Shown one piece after another: positions 10,033-20,876 of a stretch of 64,000 nt of DNA; position 1 is the stretch's first letter, and each line of letters opens with the position of its first letter. This stretch comes from Cystobasidiopsis lactophilus (Eukaryota > Basidiomycota > Agaricostilbomycetes > Agaricostilbales > Chionosphaeraceae): positions 1,364,001-1,428,000 of the forward strand of contig BCIO01000005.1 of the NCBI GenBank assembly GCA_001599975.1, read 5' to 3'. The position numbers and the translations under genes are program-made. A model generated the notes under the pieces. That model saw only the letters and a list, made by a program, of their open reading frames with translations. It had not been told where the DNA came from and made no database searches.

Positions 10033-11925
10033 ATGGGCAAACTAGAGTACACGCCGTTGCCACTTAGCCCGTGGCAAGGCAGCGGCAAGGGCGGCGGCCT
10101 CTCCAGTCCCTATCTAGGGGGCCCCAGCGTCGCCTCCAAGCAACAGCAACAGAGGAAAATGTTCGTTAGCGTCGCGCTCGCAGCCGCCTTCCTCCTTGGC
10201 TACTTTCTGTTAAAAAAGGAACACGAAGAGGTGCCGTGGTGGAAAGCGCGCCCTTTGCGGGAGGGCCATTTGCGAGCCGTGCCAGCGCCTTTCACGCGGG
10301 AGCGCAGCCCGAAAGACCCTGTGCCGGCCTACGAGGACGCCCTGTTCGACTGGCCTAGCGAAGATGACAAGACTCCTTATCACTCCATCAGAACTTGGCC
10401 GCGGCGCCTGGAACTTCCAGCAGGAGCGCCAGAGCAGGCGGAGCTCTTTTTTGCGTACGCGACAAACGCCCAGCGCGCCATCCAGCACGCCGCAATCTGG
10501 CCTCAGTACCTTTTGTCCGGTTCTCGTCAGTCGCCGTGCCTGGTCACCTTGCCGCAGGAAGACGAAGGCCAAATCGAAAATGTCACGGCGGCTCTCACAA
10601 GGCATGGGCTGAGGTGCCATGTCATCTCGAGCGACATTAAGCGCTACGAGACCCGGGTGCTGAACAACCTGGGAGAGGCTTGGAAGGCGGCGGAAGAGCT
10701 GGACTACCCTATTAGATGGTTCCTTGTGATGGACGACGACACCGTGTTTTTCGACCCCCGCGCTCTAAGGCGCACCCTCGCAGATTATTCGCATCTTGAT
10801 CAGCATTTTATTGGCGGCGTGACGGAAGCAGTCGGCCAGCTCAAGTCGTTCGGGCGGCAGGCTTTTGGCGGCGCAGGCAGTGAGCCCATTTTCCTCTCCA
10901 CCTTTTCCTTTGGTTTAACGAAAAGGATTCTGCAGTGATTATAAGTCATGTCACTATGCAGACCATTAACTCGAATGGGCTCTTGGAAGAGTGCATCGAG
11001 GACACTAAGGACGCGGGCTACGGCGGCTGGCGGCTGAGGACTGAGCCAGAGGTCTGGCGCATGGGTGGCGACACCATGATCACGGTGAGTCGTGAAAGTC
11101 TTTTGAACGAAGGCCAACCTTGAAAGCTTGGGCCTGCAGTATTGCGCCGGCCGTGCTAAAGGCCAGGGCGTGCGCGAAGCTGTCGAAGCGCTCGATTCTT
11201 TGCATCGTGAGTTACTTCGTACCATCGCTTGTCACGAGCAGCTCTGACTAATGGAAGCAGAATTCGACATTCCGGGCTCCGTCCAAGGCCTTCTCTCTGC
11301 AAACCTGCCTCTCCTCTCTATTCACCACGTTATTGACAACCCTTCGTGGGCGCATCTTTTCCACCAAGATTCTACGATGGAAGAGTGGCCGCTATTGAAT
11401 GACTGGATCGGCGTGCCCATCATGCTCAAGGCCGCCGCCTTCCTCGGTGCCGACAACTTCTTGCAGCGTTACACCTTTGATGGCGGCCGCACATTGCTGG
11501 TCAACGGCTACGTCGTCACTGTTTACACCTATCCGCTAACAAAAGACGAACTCACTCGCGTCGAATACACTTGGGGCTACGAGACTCGTGAGTTTCTTCC
11601 TGCATTCGTTTTGCCACCCGATCGTTCTCAAGCTCATAGCTCTATCCTCAGACAACACCAAATATCCTCAAAGGCCCCGTGTATGGGAGTCAAACGACGA
11701 ATCCAGAAGATCAAAAGATCAGCGCAAGACATCGTTTTGGATTCGGGATGTCGAGATCGACCCGGCACTGACTGGCGCAGCCAAGTTTACTTGCAAGCTA
11801 TCTCTCACCACTTTGTTGTGCCTTGCTGACATGTCAGGGCAACAGATGAGACCTCTGCTGGTCACCGTATTTTCATCACTTGGGACGAGGATGGCGCCAC
11901 CATCTCGGACCCCAACGTCCTTTGA
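10033..11925 (+). CDS. Type II membrane glycosyltransferase, GT31/Fringe-like (DUF604)
   Basis: The protein has a short cytosolic N-terminus, one membrane anchor (MFVSVALAAAFLLGYFLL, about residues 38-55) and a lumenal catalytic domain, the usual layout of a Golgi glycosyltransferase. The metal/nucleotide-sugar site is WFLVMDDDTVFFDP, with the DDD (DxD) motif, followed by FIGGVTEAV and FGGAGMIIS, which is the Fringe/GT31 acceptor-side signature. The splice giving FGGAG-MIIS uses a donor at about 10880 and an acceptor at CTGCAG near 10935. Further introns follow GGDTMIT, the LDSLHR stretch, the GYET stretch and GAAK. The last exon reads ATDETSAGHRIFITWDEDG and stops at 11923-11925. Donor sugar and acceptor cannot be told from the sequence; fungal members are uncharacterised or suspected of adding to cell-surface glycans. 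Confidence 0.82.
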
Positions 11926-12454
11926 AGTTCCTCCGTCCGTTCGGTTTGGTCATTTATGTGCCCAGCATTGGCATCCAACCCCACTATCACCTTTACCTCC
12001 TCTTAATCTCAATCTATTTGCATCGCCCTTTTTGGTCTAGGGACATTTTTCGGGTTTTATCAGGCTTCTCAGTGCTTGTAGAGTAGACACGGGCGCACCA
12101 TCAGGCTTGTATTGGCACGACGGTTCTTCTGAATCAGCTTCATGGGTTTTGCCACTAGCGTGAGCTCATGGCACCGACAAGTCTCCGAAAATGCCTGCAA
12201 GCTTTTGCTGACTGTCTCCTTCCACGATCTGCTTTTACGTGTCTCTTTTTGTTCTGCTACAACGAGTTGTGTATCTTGGCCTCCTGGATAGTCTCCTGGA
12301 GCGCTGTGGTCTTGCCTTGCCTTTTGGTCATCGCCGCTGCCACAACATTTAATTATCACTCCGAAGCGCCTTTGCTGGCTCAACATTGTCATTAAACCAT
12401 CAAAAAACTCAAAGTAGCTCTATACAACTCTTTTACGAAGACCCAATCGACATC
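11926..12454. other. Intergenic, nothing recognised
   Basis: No exon with splice support was found between the glycosyltransferase stop and the sugar-porter start. It presumably carries a 3' UTR and the transporter promoter. Confidence 0.5.
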
Positions 12455-14454
12455 ATGGCCGTAGACTTTGCTCTTGTCAAGCTCTATGGCATCGGCTGCT
12501 TCCTGGCTCTTACATTCATCGTATTCGGTTTCGACACGGGTAGCATCGGAACACTTACAACCATGAAGCAGTGAGTTGTATTGTCAGCCGAAAAAAAGCC
12601 CGCATTTTGAAGCCGCCGTAGATTTGAAGAGGCGTTTGGCGCGTTGAGCGAAATCAAGCGTGGCGCTGTGGTCTCTTCCAGTGCGTTTCATTGTGTTTAC
12701 AGGTTGACAAAGACTCTGAGAGTTCTTTGCCGCTTTTAGTGTTGGCATCAAGTGCGATATCAGGCGTCTTCGCCGGCATGGTGGCGGACCGATTCAGCCG
12801 AAAGGTATGCTACTTGGCTTACTTCCCTTCTGTACAGTAATCTAAAAACTGAACAGTACACCATTGCTTTCGGAGCGTTCGTCTTTGCCGTTGGAGAGGC
12901 CATCTCTTGCGCAGCTCCGACATTGGCGGCGCTGGTCGTTGGCAGGCTAATTGCCGGCGTTGGAGAAGGCTTCTTCCTATCCATCTCTCCTACCTATGTA
13001 CGTTTCCGTGCTCTCGATTCTGGCCGCGACGGTCGCTGAAGTGCACGTGCGAGGGTAGCTCTCTGAGATTGCTCCTGCGGCGCACCGTGGGCGCTTGATG
13101 TCGGTTCTGCAAGTGGCCTGCAACACCGGAATATCAGCGGGGTACTTTGTCTGCTACGGCACGGCCAAGATCAACTCCAGCGCGGCTTGGCGAATCCCCT
13201 TCGGCCTCCAAATTTTGTCAGCTCTGGTGTTGGCTGCTGGAACTCCTTTCCTGCCTTTCAGCCCGAGATATCTCATTCTAAGAGGAAGGGTGGAAGAGGC
13301 ACGCCAAGTGCTGGACAAGTTGAACAAGGCTGGGGCAGAAGCAGAGAAGGAGGAGATCTTGGCCACGCAGACGGACAGCAGCAGCCAGGACTTCGGGCGG
13401 ATCTTCAAGAAGGACGTCCTTGGAACGACCCTATTTGCAGCTTGGATCCAAGCCGCTCAACAGCTATCGGGAATCGTTCGTGTTTTTTTATAGCCAGCTC
13501 TGCGTTTCGTGGACCCGCCTTCTAACGACTTATGCTCCTTTACAGGACTTTGTTTTATTCTACGCTCCTCTTCTCTTCCTCCAAGCCGGCTTGGACCCGA
13601 ACACTTCTTCCTTCATCGCATCTGGAGTGACCGGTTTAGTGCTCCTTGCCACATGCGTCCTCGCTATGCCGTTCATGGACCGCATCGGGAGAAAGGTAGC
13701 GATCTGCGGTGGCGGCCTCGTGTTCGGCACCGCTTTGATCTTGATCGGGATCCTCTACGCCTCGTCAGCAGCGACGACGTCGTCGGGAAAATGGGTCGTC
13801 ATCGCTTTGATCGAGCTCTTCGTCGTCAGCTTCTCGATGACATGGTCGCTACACGTCAGAATTTTCACGACGGAAGTGCACCCATCGCACACTCGGGCAG
13901 CAGCTTCATCGTTTGGTATCGCTGTCAACCAGGCCGTCAACTTCGTGGTCGCTTTGACAGCGCCCGCCTTCCTGGCGAAGTCCTCTTATGGCCCTTATCT
14001 TCTCTTTGGCGGCCTCTCCATCTTCACCAGCGTCCTCTGCCTTTTCGTCATGTCGGAGACCAGGGGTCTTTCACTGGAAGCAATTGGCCGACAAGCCAAC
14101 AACCTCGAAAACCATCCCTCTCATCGAGTGCTCCAAACCCTCAAATCGCGACTTGGCCTCGGACGATCGGCGCCCCCTCCAGCATCCACACCAGCAAGAG
14201 ATCCTCCTATTGAGCTGGAAGGACTGGGCTCAGCGTCCAACTTCCGGGTGCGGACGCTATCGACCGCCACCGAGCGTCGACCCAGCCGAGCTACCACTCC
14301 TCGCCCGGACGTCGCGCAGCTCACGACGCTCGACCAAGCTCACATTCAAGAGTCTGCCTTTGAGGAGGACTACGAAGAGTCGGAGGACTCGTTTGACAAG
14401 GGCTCCAGCCACGGCTCGGCGACTTCGAACAGGCTCAGCATCAACCATCTTTAG
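12455..14454 (+). CDS. Sugar-porter family MFS transporter
   Basis: A twelve-helix major facilitator protein of the hexose/sugar porter type. Helix 1 is preceded by [14 protein letters not shown] and carries FGFDTGSIG, the sugar-porter GYDxG-like motif. The DRFSRK loop after helix 2, [12 protein letters not shown] in helix 4 and [15 protein letters not shown] after it are typical. The usual PESPR is altered to PFSPRYL, the central loop has a [10 protein letters not shown] segment, QAAQQLSG marks helix 7, MDRIGRK follows helix 8, and the final PETKG reads SETRGLSLE. Exons join at MKQ-FEEAF (near 12570), VVSS-VLASS, FSRK-YTIAF, PTY-LSEIAP and QLSGI-DFVLF. A long Ser/Thr/Glu-rich cytosolic tail ends RLSINHL. 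The altered PESPR and PETKG motifs leave the substrate open. Confidence 0.85.
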
Positions 14455-14593
14455 ATCTCGAACGCAATTCCTAATACAATACGAACCCAGCATATGCATT
14501 CTACCATTAGCTATGACCATTTGCGGTTCCGATGGTCGGGCGACCAACTTGAGCTCTTGCTCCGAAACCAACTCGGTGGAGCTGACTCAAGCC

Positions 14594-15364
14594 ATGGATC
14601 CTGGCCCGCCGACGCCGCTGCAGCACGAGCCTGAAGCTCGGCGACCTCTCGTTGTTGGTCCAGCCAGCCCAGAGCCGCCGTACCCGATCTACTTGGAGGG
14701 CGCCGTCCAGCGAGGCTTTGGGCGAGGGTCGAAGGAGCTGAATTGCCCGACAGGTGAGGCCGGCTTCCCCTCTGAGCTGCTCTGCGATCGCTGTAGCTGA
14801 GCTTGATTTCCGCATCACAGCCAACTTACCGGACGAAGTGTTGGCTGCGTACACCGACACTTTGGAGACCGGCGTGCATTACGGCTTCGCTAAAGTCGGC
14901 TTCCGCAAGGGCCAAGAGGACGCTGGCACGGCTGGGCCGGCTGCAGACGCAGAGCATGACGAGGTGCATCCGATGGTCATGAGCATTGGCTGGAACCCGT
15001 TCTACAAGAACCAGAAGAAGACGGCGGTGAGCGGCCGGGTCTACCACTCTGACACCTCGATAGGTCTGAGTTCTACGCATGCTCACAGGAGGTGCACGTT
15101 CTCCACGAGTACCCACAAGACTTCTATGGCCACCATCTCCAAATAGCAATCTTAGGCTTCATCCGGCCAGAGTTCAACTACACCTCGCTGGGTTTGTCCT
15201 TGCTCCCTACTATCCCATGTTGGATTCTTCCTGACAGAGATCAAACAGAGGCCTTAATAGAGGACATCGAGACGGATAAGCGGGTGGCGCTCAACTCTCT
15301 CGATCGGTCTGGCTATCAAAAGTTCCGCGATGCTCCCTTCTTCTCCAACAAGCCAGTGGACTAG
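14594..15364 (+). CDS. FMN1: Riboflavin kinase (FMN synthesis)
   Basis: Four exons (14594-14753, 14821-15026, 15089-15191, 15249-15364) give a 194-residue protein, a normal length for eukaryotic riboflavin kinase. The flavokinase signature is continuous across the first splice: [18 protein letters not shown], including the PTAN motif that binds Mg-ATP. It is followed by [63 protein letters not shown]. The enzyme phosphorylates riboflavin to FMN in the cytosol or mitochondria. The start at 14594 sits just before [15 protein letters not shown], as in relatives; an in-frame ATG at 14514 would add about 27 residues. Its stop lies 79 bp from the stop of the convergent phospholipase-like gene. Confidence 0.93.
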
Positions 15365-15443
15365 TAATACAACAATGGACTACGGTGGGGGGAGAAGATG
15401 AGACTGTAATACAAGATTGGAGTAGTTCTTTTAGAGGCAAAGA

Positions 15444-16605
15444 CTACGCAAAATTCAAAGCTATCGTCAGGTCTATGAGGTCTGAAGGCTGATTGGCAAA
15501 ATCCACCAAGAGGGCGCAACCGCCGCCGGACTTGATCTTCGCGATCGCCTTTTCGTCTTCCAAGCACGCTTGCAGCAAGCGCTCGAGCCGAGCGTTGATG
15601 CCCTCGACGCCGAAGAAGGTGAAGCCGACTCCGAGAGCCATCGAGCTCGGCAGTGCTGTGAGGAAGCTGGCGGCTGAGGCAAAGTTGATTCGAAAAGATG
15701 GAGAAGTGCTGGTTGGCGCGTCGTAGAGGAGCTTGGCCACCTCGTCGAACTTCTCGGGCGTGTAGAGCACCGAGGGCACTTCACACCTGTGCATAGCCAC
15801 ATCAGGTCGACTCCTTGGAGGCGCCATGGAAGACTCACCAATCTTGAGTGTGGACAGTGACCCCATCAAGCACATACGTGAAGATGCCTTTGAGGTTGTA
15901 AGGCCAGATCGGAGGGTGAATGCCAACTGTTTCGGCCATTACTTCAATTCATAACTCATGAAAGAGAACACGTACTGTCAGGTCCATTCCCATACCGAGA
16001 GAACAGAATGACCTTCCCTCTGGCTTCGGCCAGTGTTGGCCACCGATTGTCGAGAAACCACATTGACCGCCGCTTCGCAATTTCCTCCATCACAAGCGCT
16101 TGAAACCCAGCCACTGCATCTTCCTGTGACCATAAATTTCAGATGGGCGCAGCTACAAGGTAGTCAAGGCCCACCTGTTTGATCGAGCACACCACTGTCT
16201 CCGAGGGATTGCGCTCGAGGAACGCGTAAAGCACTTCAAAGATGTCCGAGGCCAGCAATCGCTGATTCGATATGCCGTGGTAGGCTTTGAGCGTGCCGTT
16301 CTTGATGGAGAAGCGGAGATCGACGAAGCGGATGCCAGCGGCCAACTGCCAAGAAAGCGCTCGATCCTGGCAACCTGAGATGATGCCGTACATCGAGCAG
16401 CTCTCCTGAACGAAACATGTACACGATTTAGAATAAAGAAGGAAGCGAACGCAAGCAGCATTACATGAGTGCCAGGCAAGAACAGAGACGTTATGCGACA
16501 GTCATCCGAGAGCTGGGACATCCAACGCGCCCTCGCATTGGCGACAGCCGCGTCTTTCTCATTTACAAGAGCAATTTGAGAACGTCGGGGTCCAAAACAG
16601 GGCAT
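15444..16605 (-). CDS. PLC-like phosphodiesterase with a PI-PLC X domain
   Basis: The reading starts MPCFGPRRSQIALVNEK and goes into MSQLSDDCRITSLFLPGTH, whose final His matches the first catalytic His of the single-domain PI-PLC X family. It continues QLAAGIRFVDLRF and LKAYHGISNQ (second catalytic His), with FLERNPSETVVCSIKQ after it. Later exons give RGKVILFSRYGN and GVTVHTQDW, and the last ends LIDLTIALNFA at 15444. This one-domain layout (no PH, C2 or Y domain) resembles bacterial PI-PLC and eukaryotic PLCXD proteins, so it probably cleaves a phosphoinositide or GPI-type headgroup. No clear signal peptide is visible. The start lies only about 60 bp downstream of the stop of the Stealth gene on the same strand. 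Confidence 0.8.
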
Positions 16606-16664
16606 GCGGTTGCACGAGGTCAAGGTCAAGAAACCGCCACCTAGGGCTGCCGCGCGGCCTGCCG

Positions 16665-18933
16665 CTACAGCTGGTGCCCTTCCTCTGTCTCTGCCTCCAC
16701 CTTCTCCCACTCCGCCGGTTGAGGATATAGGGTCCGAAAGACCTGCAGTAAGAACTCGTTCATCTGGTTGACGGCCTTCGGCGCAATAGACATGTCGTCG
16801 TTGACGCTGAGCGTTCCATTCGATCAGCCGGCGTCCACTTGAGGAGATCAGGCACTCACACAAACAAAGCTGGCCTGTCTCCGGGAGATTTTAAGAACGG
16901 GTCCAGCTCTTTGTGGGCGAACGCGATGTTGGACAGCTTGATGAACTTGAACTCCGAGTCGCCGGTCGTGTACTGGTAGCGGTAGATCATGCGAACACAC
17001 ACTTCCCTCTTGTCTTCGTTCGGCGCCAATATTGACCGAAGGGCGAAATCAGCGTCGCTCCATTTCTTGGTCATCGGCAAAATGGTGGCCCATTCCCGCT
17101 CCGACGATTTCTTGGAAACAGAGGCTTTGGGTAAGAATGCCTCCATCCCAGGTTCACGTCGGGCGAGAGCATCCACTAGGCTGTCCCCAAGGTTGCATTG
17201 CTGGAACGCGAACAGCGTGAAAGCGTCTTGTGCGGCCATGCCCACGCATGACTTCAAGGTTTCGACCAGCTTGTCGTTGTCTACAGCGGCTTTCGTGTAG
17301 AAATAACCGTCGAAAGAGGTGAAAGTCAGATTGGTGGCGGCCGGTAAAGGCCATTTCGCGGCGGCAGAATCGTCGGTGATGCGATCCGTGGACAAAGGCC
17401 GGAGGGAAGACGGGAGCAGCGCAATAATGTCCTCAATCTCTGAATCAGACAAGAAGCCGTTCGAGTCGGCATCTGCCTTGGCGACCAATAGGGACCATAG
17501 CCTACCCTCAATCGTGAGCGTCGAACACCCTGAAAGTCTGAAAACACATACAGCGCTTCTCTGTGCCTCTCGATGATGTAGTTGATGTGCAAGAATGCCA
17601 GGTTGACCTCTAAGCCCCGGCCTCTCAGCCGCACTTCGCCGGTTGTCGCCAGCTCTTCAGGCCAAACTCGCTCGACCTCCTCGAGAATCTCTTTACAGTA
17701 CACCTTCAGTGTGTGCAACGGGTACGGGCGCTGCATAAAGTCTTCAGAAACTGTACATGCTGGCAAAGGGAAGGTCAACGTACGCTCTTCGGCCCAAACC
17801 GATTGGAGATCAACCAATTGGCATAGCCCAGGCTGGGCCACTCGCCCTCCCTCTTCGGCGAATTGGCGGCATACTTGTTAGGGCCATCGTTTCCCACTAG
17901 CAAGTCGTACTGTGCTCGGAAGACGGGCCCAGTCAAGGGAGAATAGAGGTCGGATGGGGTGAAAGGTCGTGCAAAGAAGAAGTCATCATTGAGGTAAGCA
18001 AAGATGCTCGTGGTCGGAAGATGAGGCATTTGAGATTCCACAGCCATAGAGTTGAAGACAGGTAGGGCTGGAAGATGAAGTGTGGGTCAAGCACGTTATA
18101 GGCAGTGAGATCAAGATCTTACTTTGATACCTCCACAGCTTGGTGGCGGTGTCCGTGTCGTAAAGGGAAGACTTGTATACGTTGAAAGGGAATGCGAATC
18201 GCAGGGGTATTGATTGATGCTGAGTATGGTTTCGGTTCACAAACGGAGGGATGAAGCCAAGTCTATTGGCAAAAATGCTGGGGTCCGACGGGAGGTCGAC
18301 GGTGTACAGAAGGAAAGAGCTGATGTAGGAGAGGTGGCCTTTGAAGGCGTCTAGGGTTGACCGCATGGAGTGGACCAGTTCAGAGTGCGTCCGGAAGTGC
18401 CGGTGGACATTGCCGCTGATCCCATTTTTCCTCGACAAGGCGGCCTTACTTCGAGCCCTTGACTGCAGAGGGTCGTCACCATCTTGGTACGTGTACACAA
18501 TGTCGAAGCGCCATTGGTCGAACAATGATTTGTCGCCAAGGAGGTCGGCACAGAGTCTGCGCTTCGAAAGCCAGAGGTCGAGGCAGTCCCCCGGGAACAG
18601 GCTTTCGCTCGCGAGTGACCTGGCCTTGTTCGTCGGATAAGGCTTCAAAGCAATATCCTCCGTTTGGGCGTCAAAAGGCACCCAGTTGGCCGCCTCTTCT
18701 GACCGAGCCTTTTGATAGCGTTCAAGCGGGCCACTCAAAATGGAGCTGACCGTCCAGAAGAGCAGGCCAAAGAACAGCAGGGCCAAAGTCCTTGCTTTTC
18801 CTAACCTGCTAAGCAGAGCGAACACCATGCAACATAAGAACAATCGGCCGATGCGAGCAGGAAAAGTGTCGCCCGGCCAAGTTTTGCCACTCGGAGAATG
18901 ACTTTTGGGCCCATCTTGAAGGTCAAAGCGCAT
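16665..18933 (-). CDS. Stealth-family sugar-phosphate transferase (xylosylphosphotransferase-like)
   Basis: A type II membrane protein: a basic N-terminus, one hydrophobic helix (TLALLFFGLLFWTVSSIL) and a lumenal domain carrying the four Stealth conserved regions. CR1 is FDIVYTYQDGDDP. CR2 is HRHFRTHSELVHSMRSTLDA and, after a splice near 18120, PVFNSMAVESQMPHLP with FAYLNDDFFF. CR3 is KRPYPLHTLKVYCKEI-like sequence before an LHINYIIERH helix. CR4 is FVCVNDDM near the C-terminus, reached through a splice at about 16860. Between CR3 and CR4 sits an EF-hand-like loop (DADSNGFLSDSE), as in human GNPTAB. The family moves a sugar-1-phosphate onto a glycan; the closest named fungal member is Cryptococcus Xpt1, which adds xylose phosphate to mannose on Golgi glycans. 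The substrate here is inferred. The stop is at 16665-16667. Confidence 0.87.
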
Positions 18934-18985
18934 TATCCTATTTCACTACGAAAGGCATACACGAGGCGGGGCTTAGCCAGAGACA

Positions 18986-20349
18986 TCAAGATCCCAGGCG
19001 TAAACGCCTCTGCCCTTTCCCTGCCTCGCTATCCTTAGAGTCCTCCCTCTTCGACTTCTGCTGGCTCTCATTGAACGCCTGCAAGCCATCAGTGGTGCAT
19101 CTTGCTCCTCGCGCTGCCATTACTTTCGGCAGCTGACGGGTGATGTTGACGATCCGAGTCGCATGAACTTGTCACGAGAGCTCAGACCGACGTGAATGTC
19201 AAGACCAAAGCCGTACTTACCTGGATGTGTAGAAAGCCATTCGGGGCCTTCGGACGCTTCGCGGTCCTTAGCCATTCGTTGCCAGAATGCAACGGCCTGA
19301 GCACAAGGCTCAGGACTAGTACTGAGCTCTGACTCAAATCTAGACTGCTTACCTCTCGAGGGTCATAGCAAGCCGCTGCTGCCAGCTCTGCATAATTTCT
19401 TGTCAGAAGAAACCACAGAGCAGGGCAGGGCGACTCACTGAGTCCAATGAGGTCGGCCTCCGTCTCGTGGGACCGCATTTTCCGCAGGCCGAAGAACAGT
19501 CGAGCCGGGATAGAGGTAAGAAAAATGTCTCCACCGGCGGCGGCAGCAGCCAACCCGAGAAAAGAGGCGAAGCGGGCTGCCGAAAGTCGTTCCGGAAGGT
19601 GTCCAGCCAGTCGATGGCCCATTTCGTGGCCCAAAAGAGCAGCCAGACCTGTCATGATGTTAGTTTTGGGACAAAAATGGTTTAGAAAAGTGCACACCGT
19701 TGTCGTTTTCGCAAATGGGCAAGATGCCCGTGAAGACAACAATTTCGCCATTTGGCAGACTGATGGCGTTCTTAATGGGGGCGTCGACACAATCACTGAT
19801 ACGCTATGTCAGTTGGAATAGTGCTGCTCGAGAGACCAACAACCTGCCTGGTCAATCTGTTGGCCTCTGAGCTATGCCAGCGAGGCGGATGCTGTTAACA
19901 AGGTTTGTCGCCACCCGCGCGACCTGCTGGCACCGGGGATCGTCTGGACGCAAAAGCTTGCCTCCGAACTGTTGGGCAACTACCGCTAGAGCTTCGTCAC
20001 CAGCCGCCTTCACTTCTTCGTCCGAAGCGTCCAAAAATCGCAAGCGACCCGTGTTGCTGTAAGTCAGATGCTCCAAGTAGTATTGAAAGCTGATCCCAAG
20101 TAGAGACAGCGCAAAGATGTGGCGGGCAGATAGCTCGCCGCCCTTGAATTTGGCAGAAAAGCGATAGAACGCATTGGACACGCGGCCGCGAATCGACAGG
20201 GAGAAAGAACGAGTCGATGGCCTGAGTAGGACCTGCCGAGAGCTGGAGAGGAAAGCACTTCTTCTTAGAGAATTGAGCATGGCGTTTGAAGGCAGGAAAA
20301 GAGGCGGAAGAAGGCCATGAAGTCGAGCCGCTCGGATCATCGAGTCCAA
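18986..20349 (-). CDS. OMA1-like mitochondrial M48 metalloprotease, copy 1
   Basis: The N-terminus is Arg/Ser-rich and acid-poor (SRQVLLRPSTRSFSLSIRGR), as expected for mitochondrial import. A membrane-anchoring stretch follows (FALSLLGISFQYYLEHL). The catalytic exon carries LPNGEIVVFTGILP, GHEMGHRLAGH (the HExxH zinc site) and SHETEADLIGL (third zinc ligand). The C-terminal exons read AVAFWQRMAKDRE, PEWLSTHPVHATRIV and a basic tail ending LRLGS at 18986. OMA1 is the stress-activated inner-membrane protease. The join between the first exon and the catalytic exons is irregular: after QRPTD the frame meets a TGA at the place where copy 2 has TGC, and the only GT donor (about 19843) lies beyond it. 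The start is only 53 bp upstream of nothing else on this strand: the Stealth start lies 53 bp below this stop. Confidence 0.78.
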
Positions 20350-20876
20350 GGCTCGGGCAGAGGATCAGTGAGCGAACTGACAATGGGCCAAGAGACCATC
20401 TTTACAGCATTGCCTTTTCAACACGAAACTCAGCGAAACACAGAGGAGGTCAGGGTCGACGATCCGCGAACGAAGAGAGCAGGCTCGACCGTCGCCAGCT
20501 AGCCATGGTAAGCGGTAATCTTGGACTATTCTCCAATTGAGTGCATCAATCTCGCTTTCCCTGAGGCCCTAAGGTATCAAAGAGAGAGAAAGCTAATACG
20601 ACATGGGACAAGATGGCCAAAAGAGAGTGTGTTGTTGCGACCCGAATTTGCCACGCTCGCGAAGACTCTTGGTATAAATCAGCTGCGCCAGGCGATTGTA
20701 CGTTAAGAAAGAGTGGTGAGATTTGTATTACAGCCAGACGAAGCCAGACGTGAACAAGTGAACCGTCACCTATGCGATCTCGGTTAAACCCTCCGTTCGT
20801 CTCTTCTCTGCTTTAGACATGCCCTCGTTGAATGTCTTCAGGCTATCAGTGTTGCACCTTCTCCCTCGACCGGCCA
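20350..20876. other. Spacer between the two OMA1-like copies
   Basis: The 527 bp between the tandem proteases shows no exon that can be joined to either gene. It contains a TATA-like tataaa at about 20671 and should include the promoter of copy 1. Its part near 20820-20870 resembles copy 1's 3' flank near 19060-19120 (phrases such as ttgaa-gcct-caggc-atcagtg-tgca recur), which fits a tandem duplication that carried flanking DNA. Confidence 0.5.
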
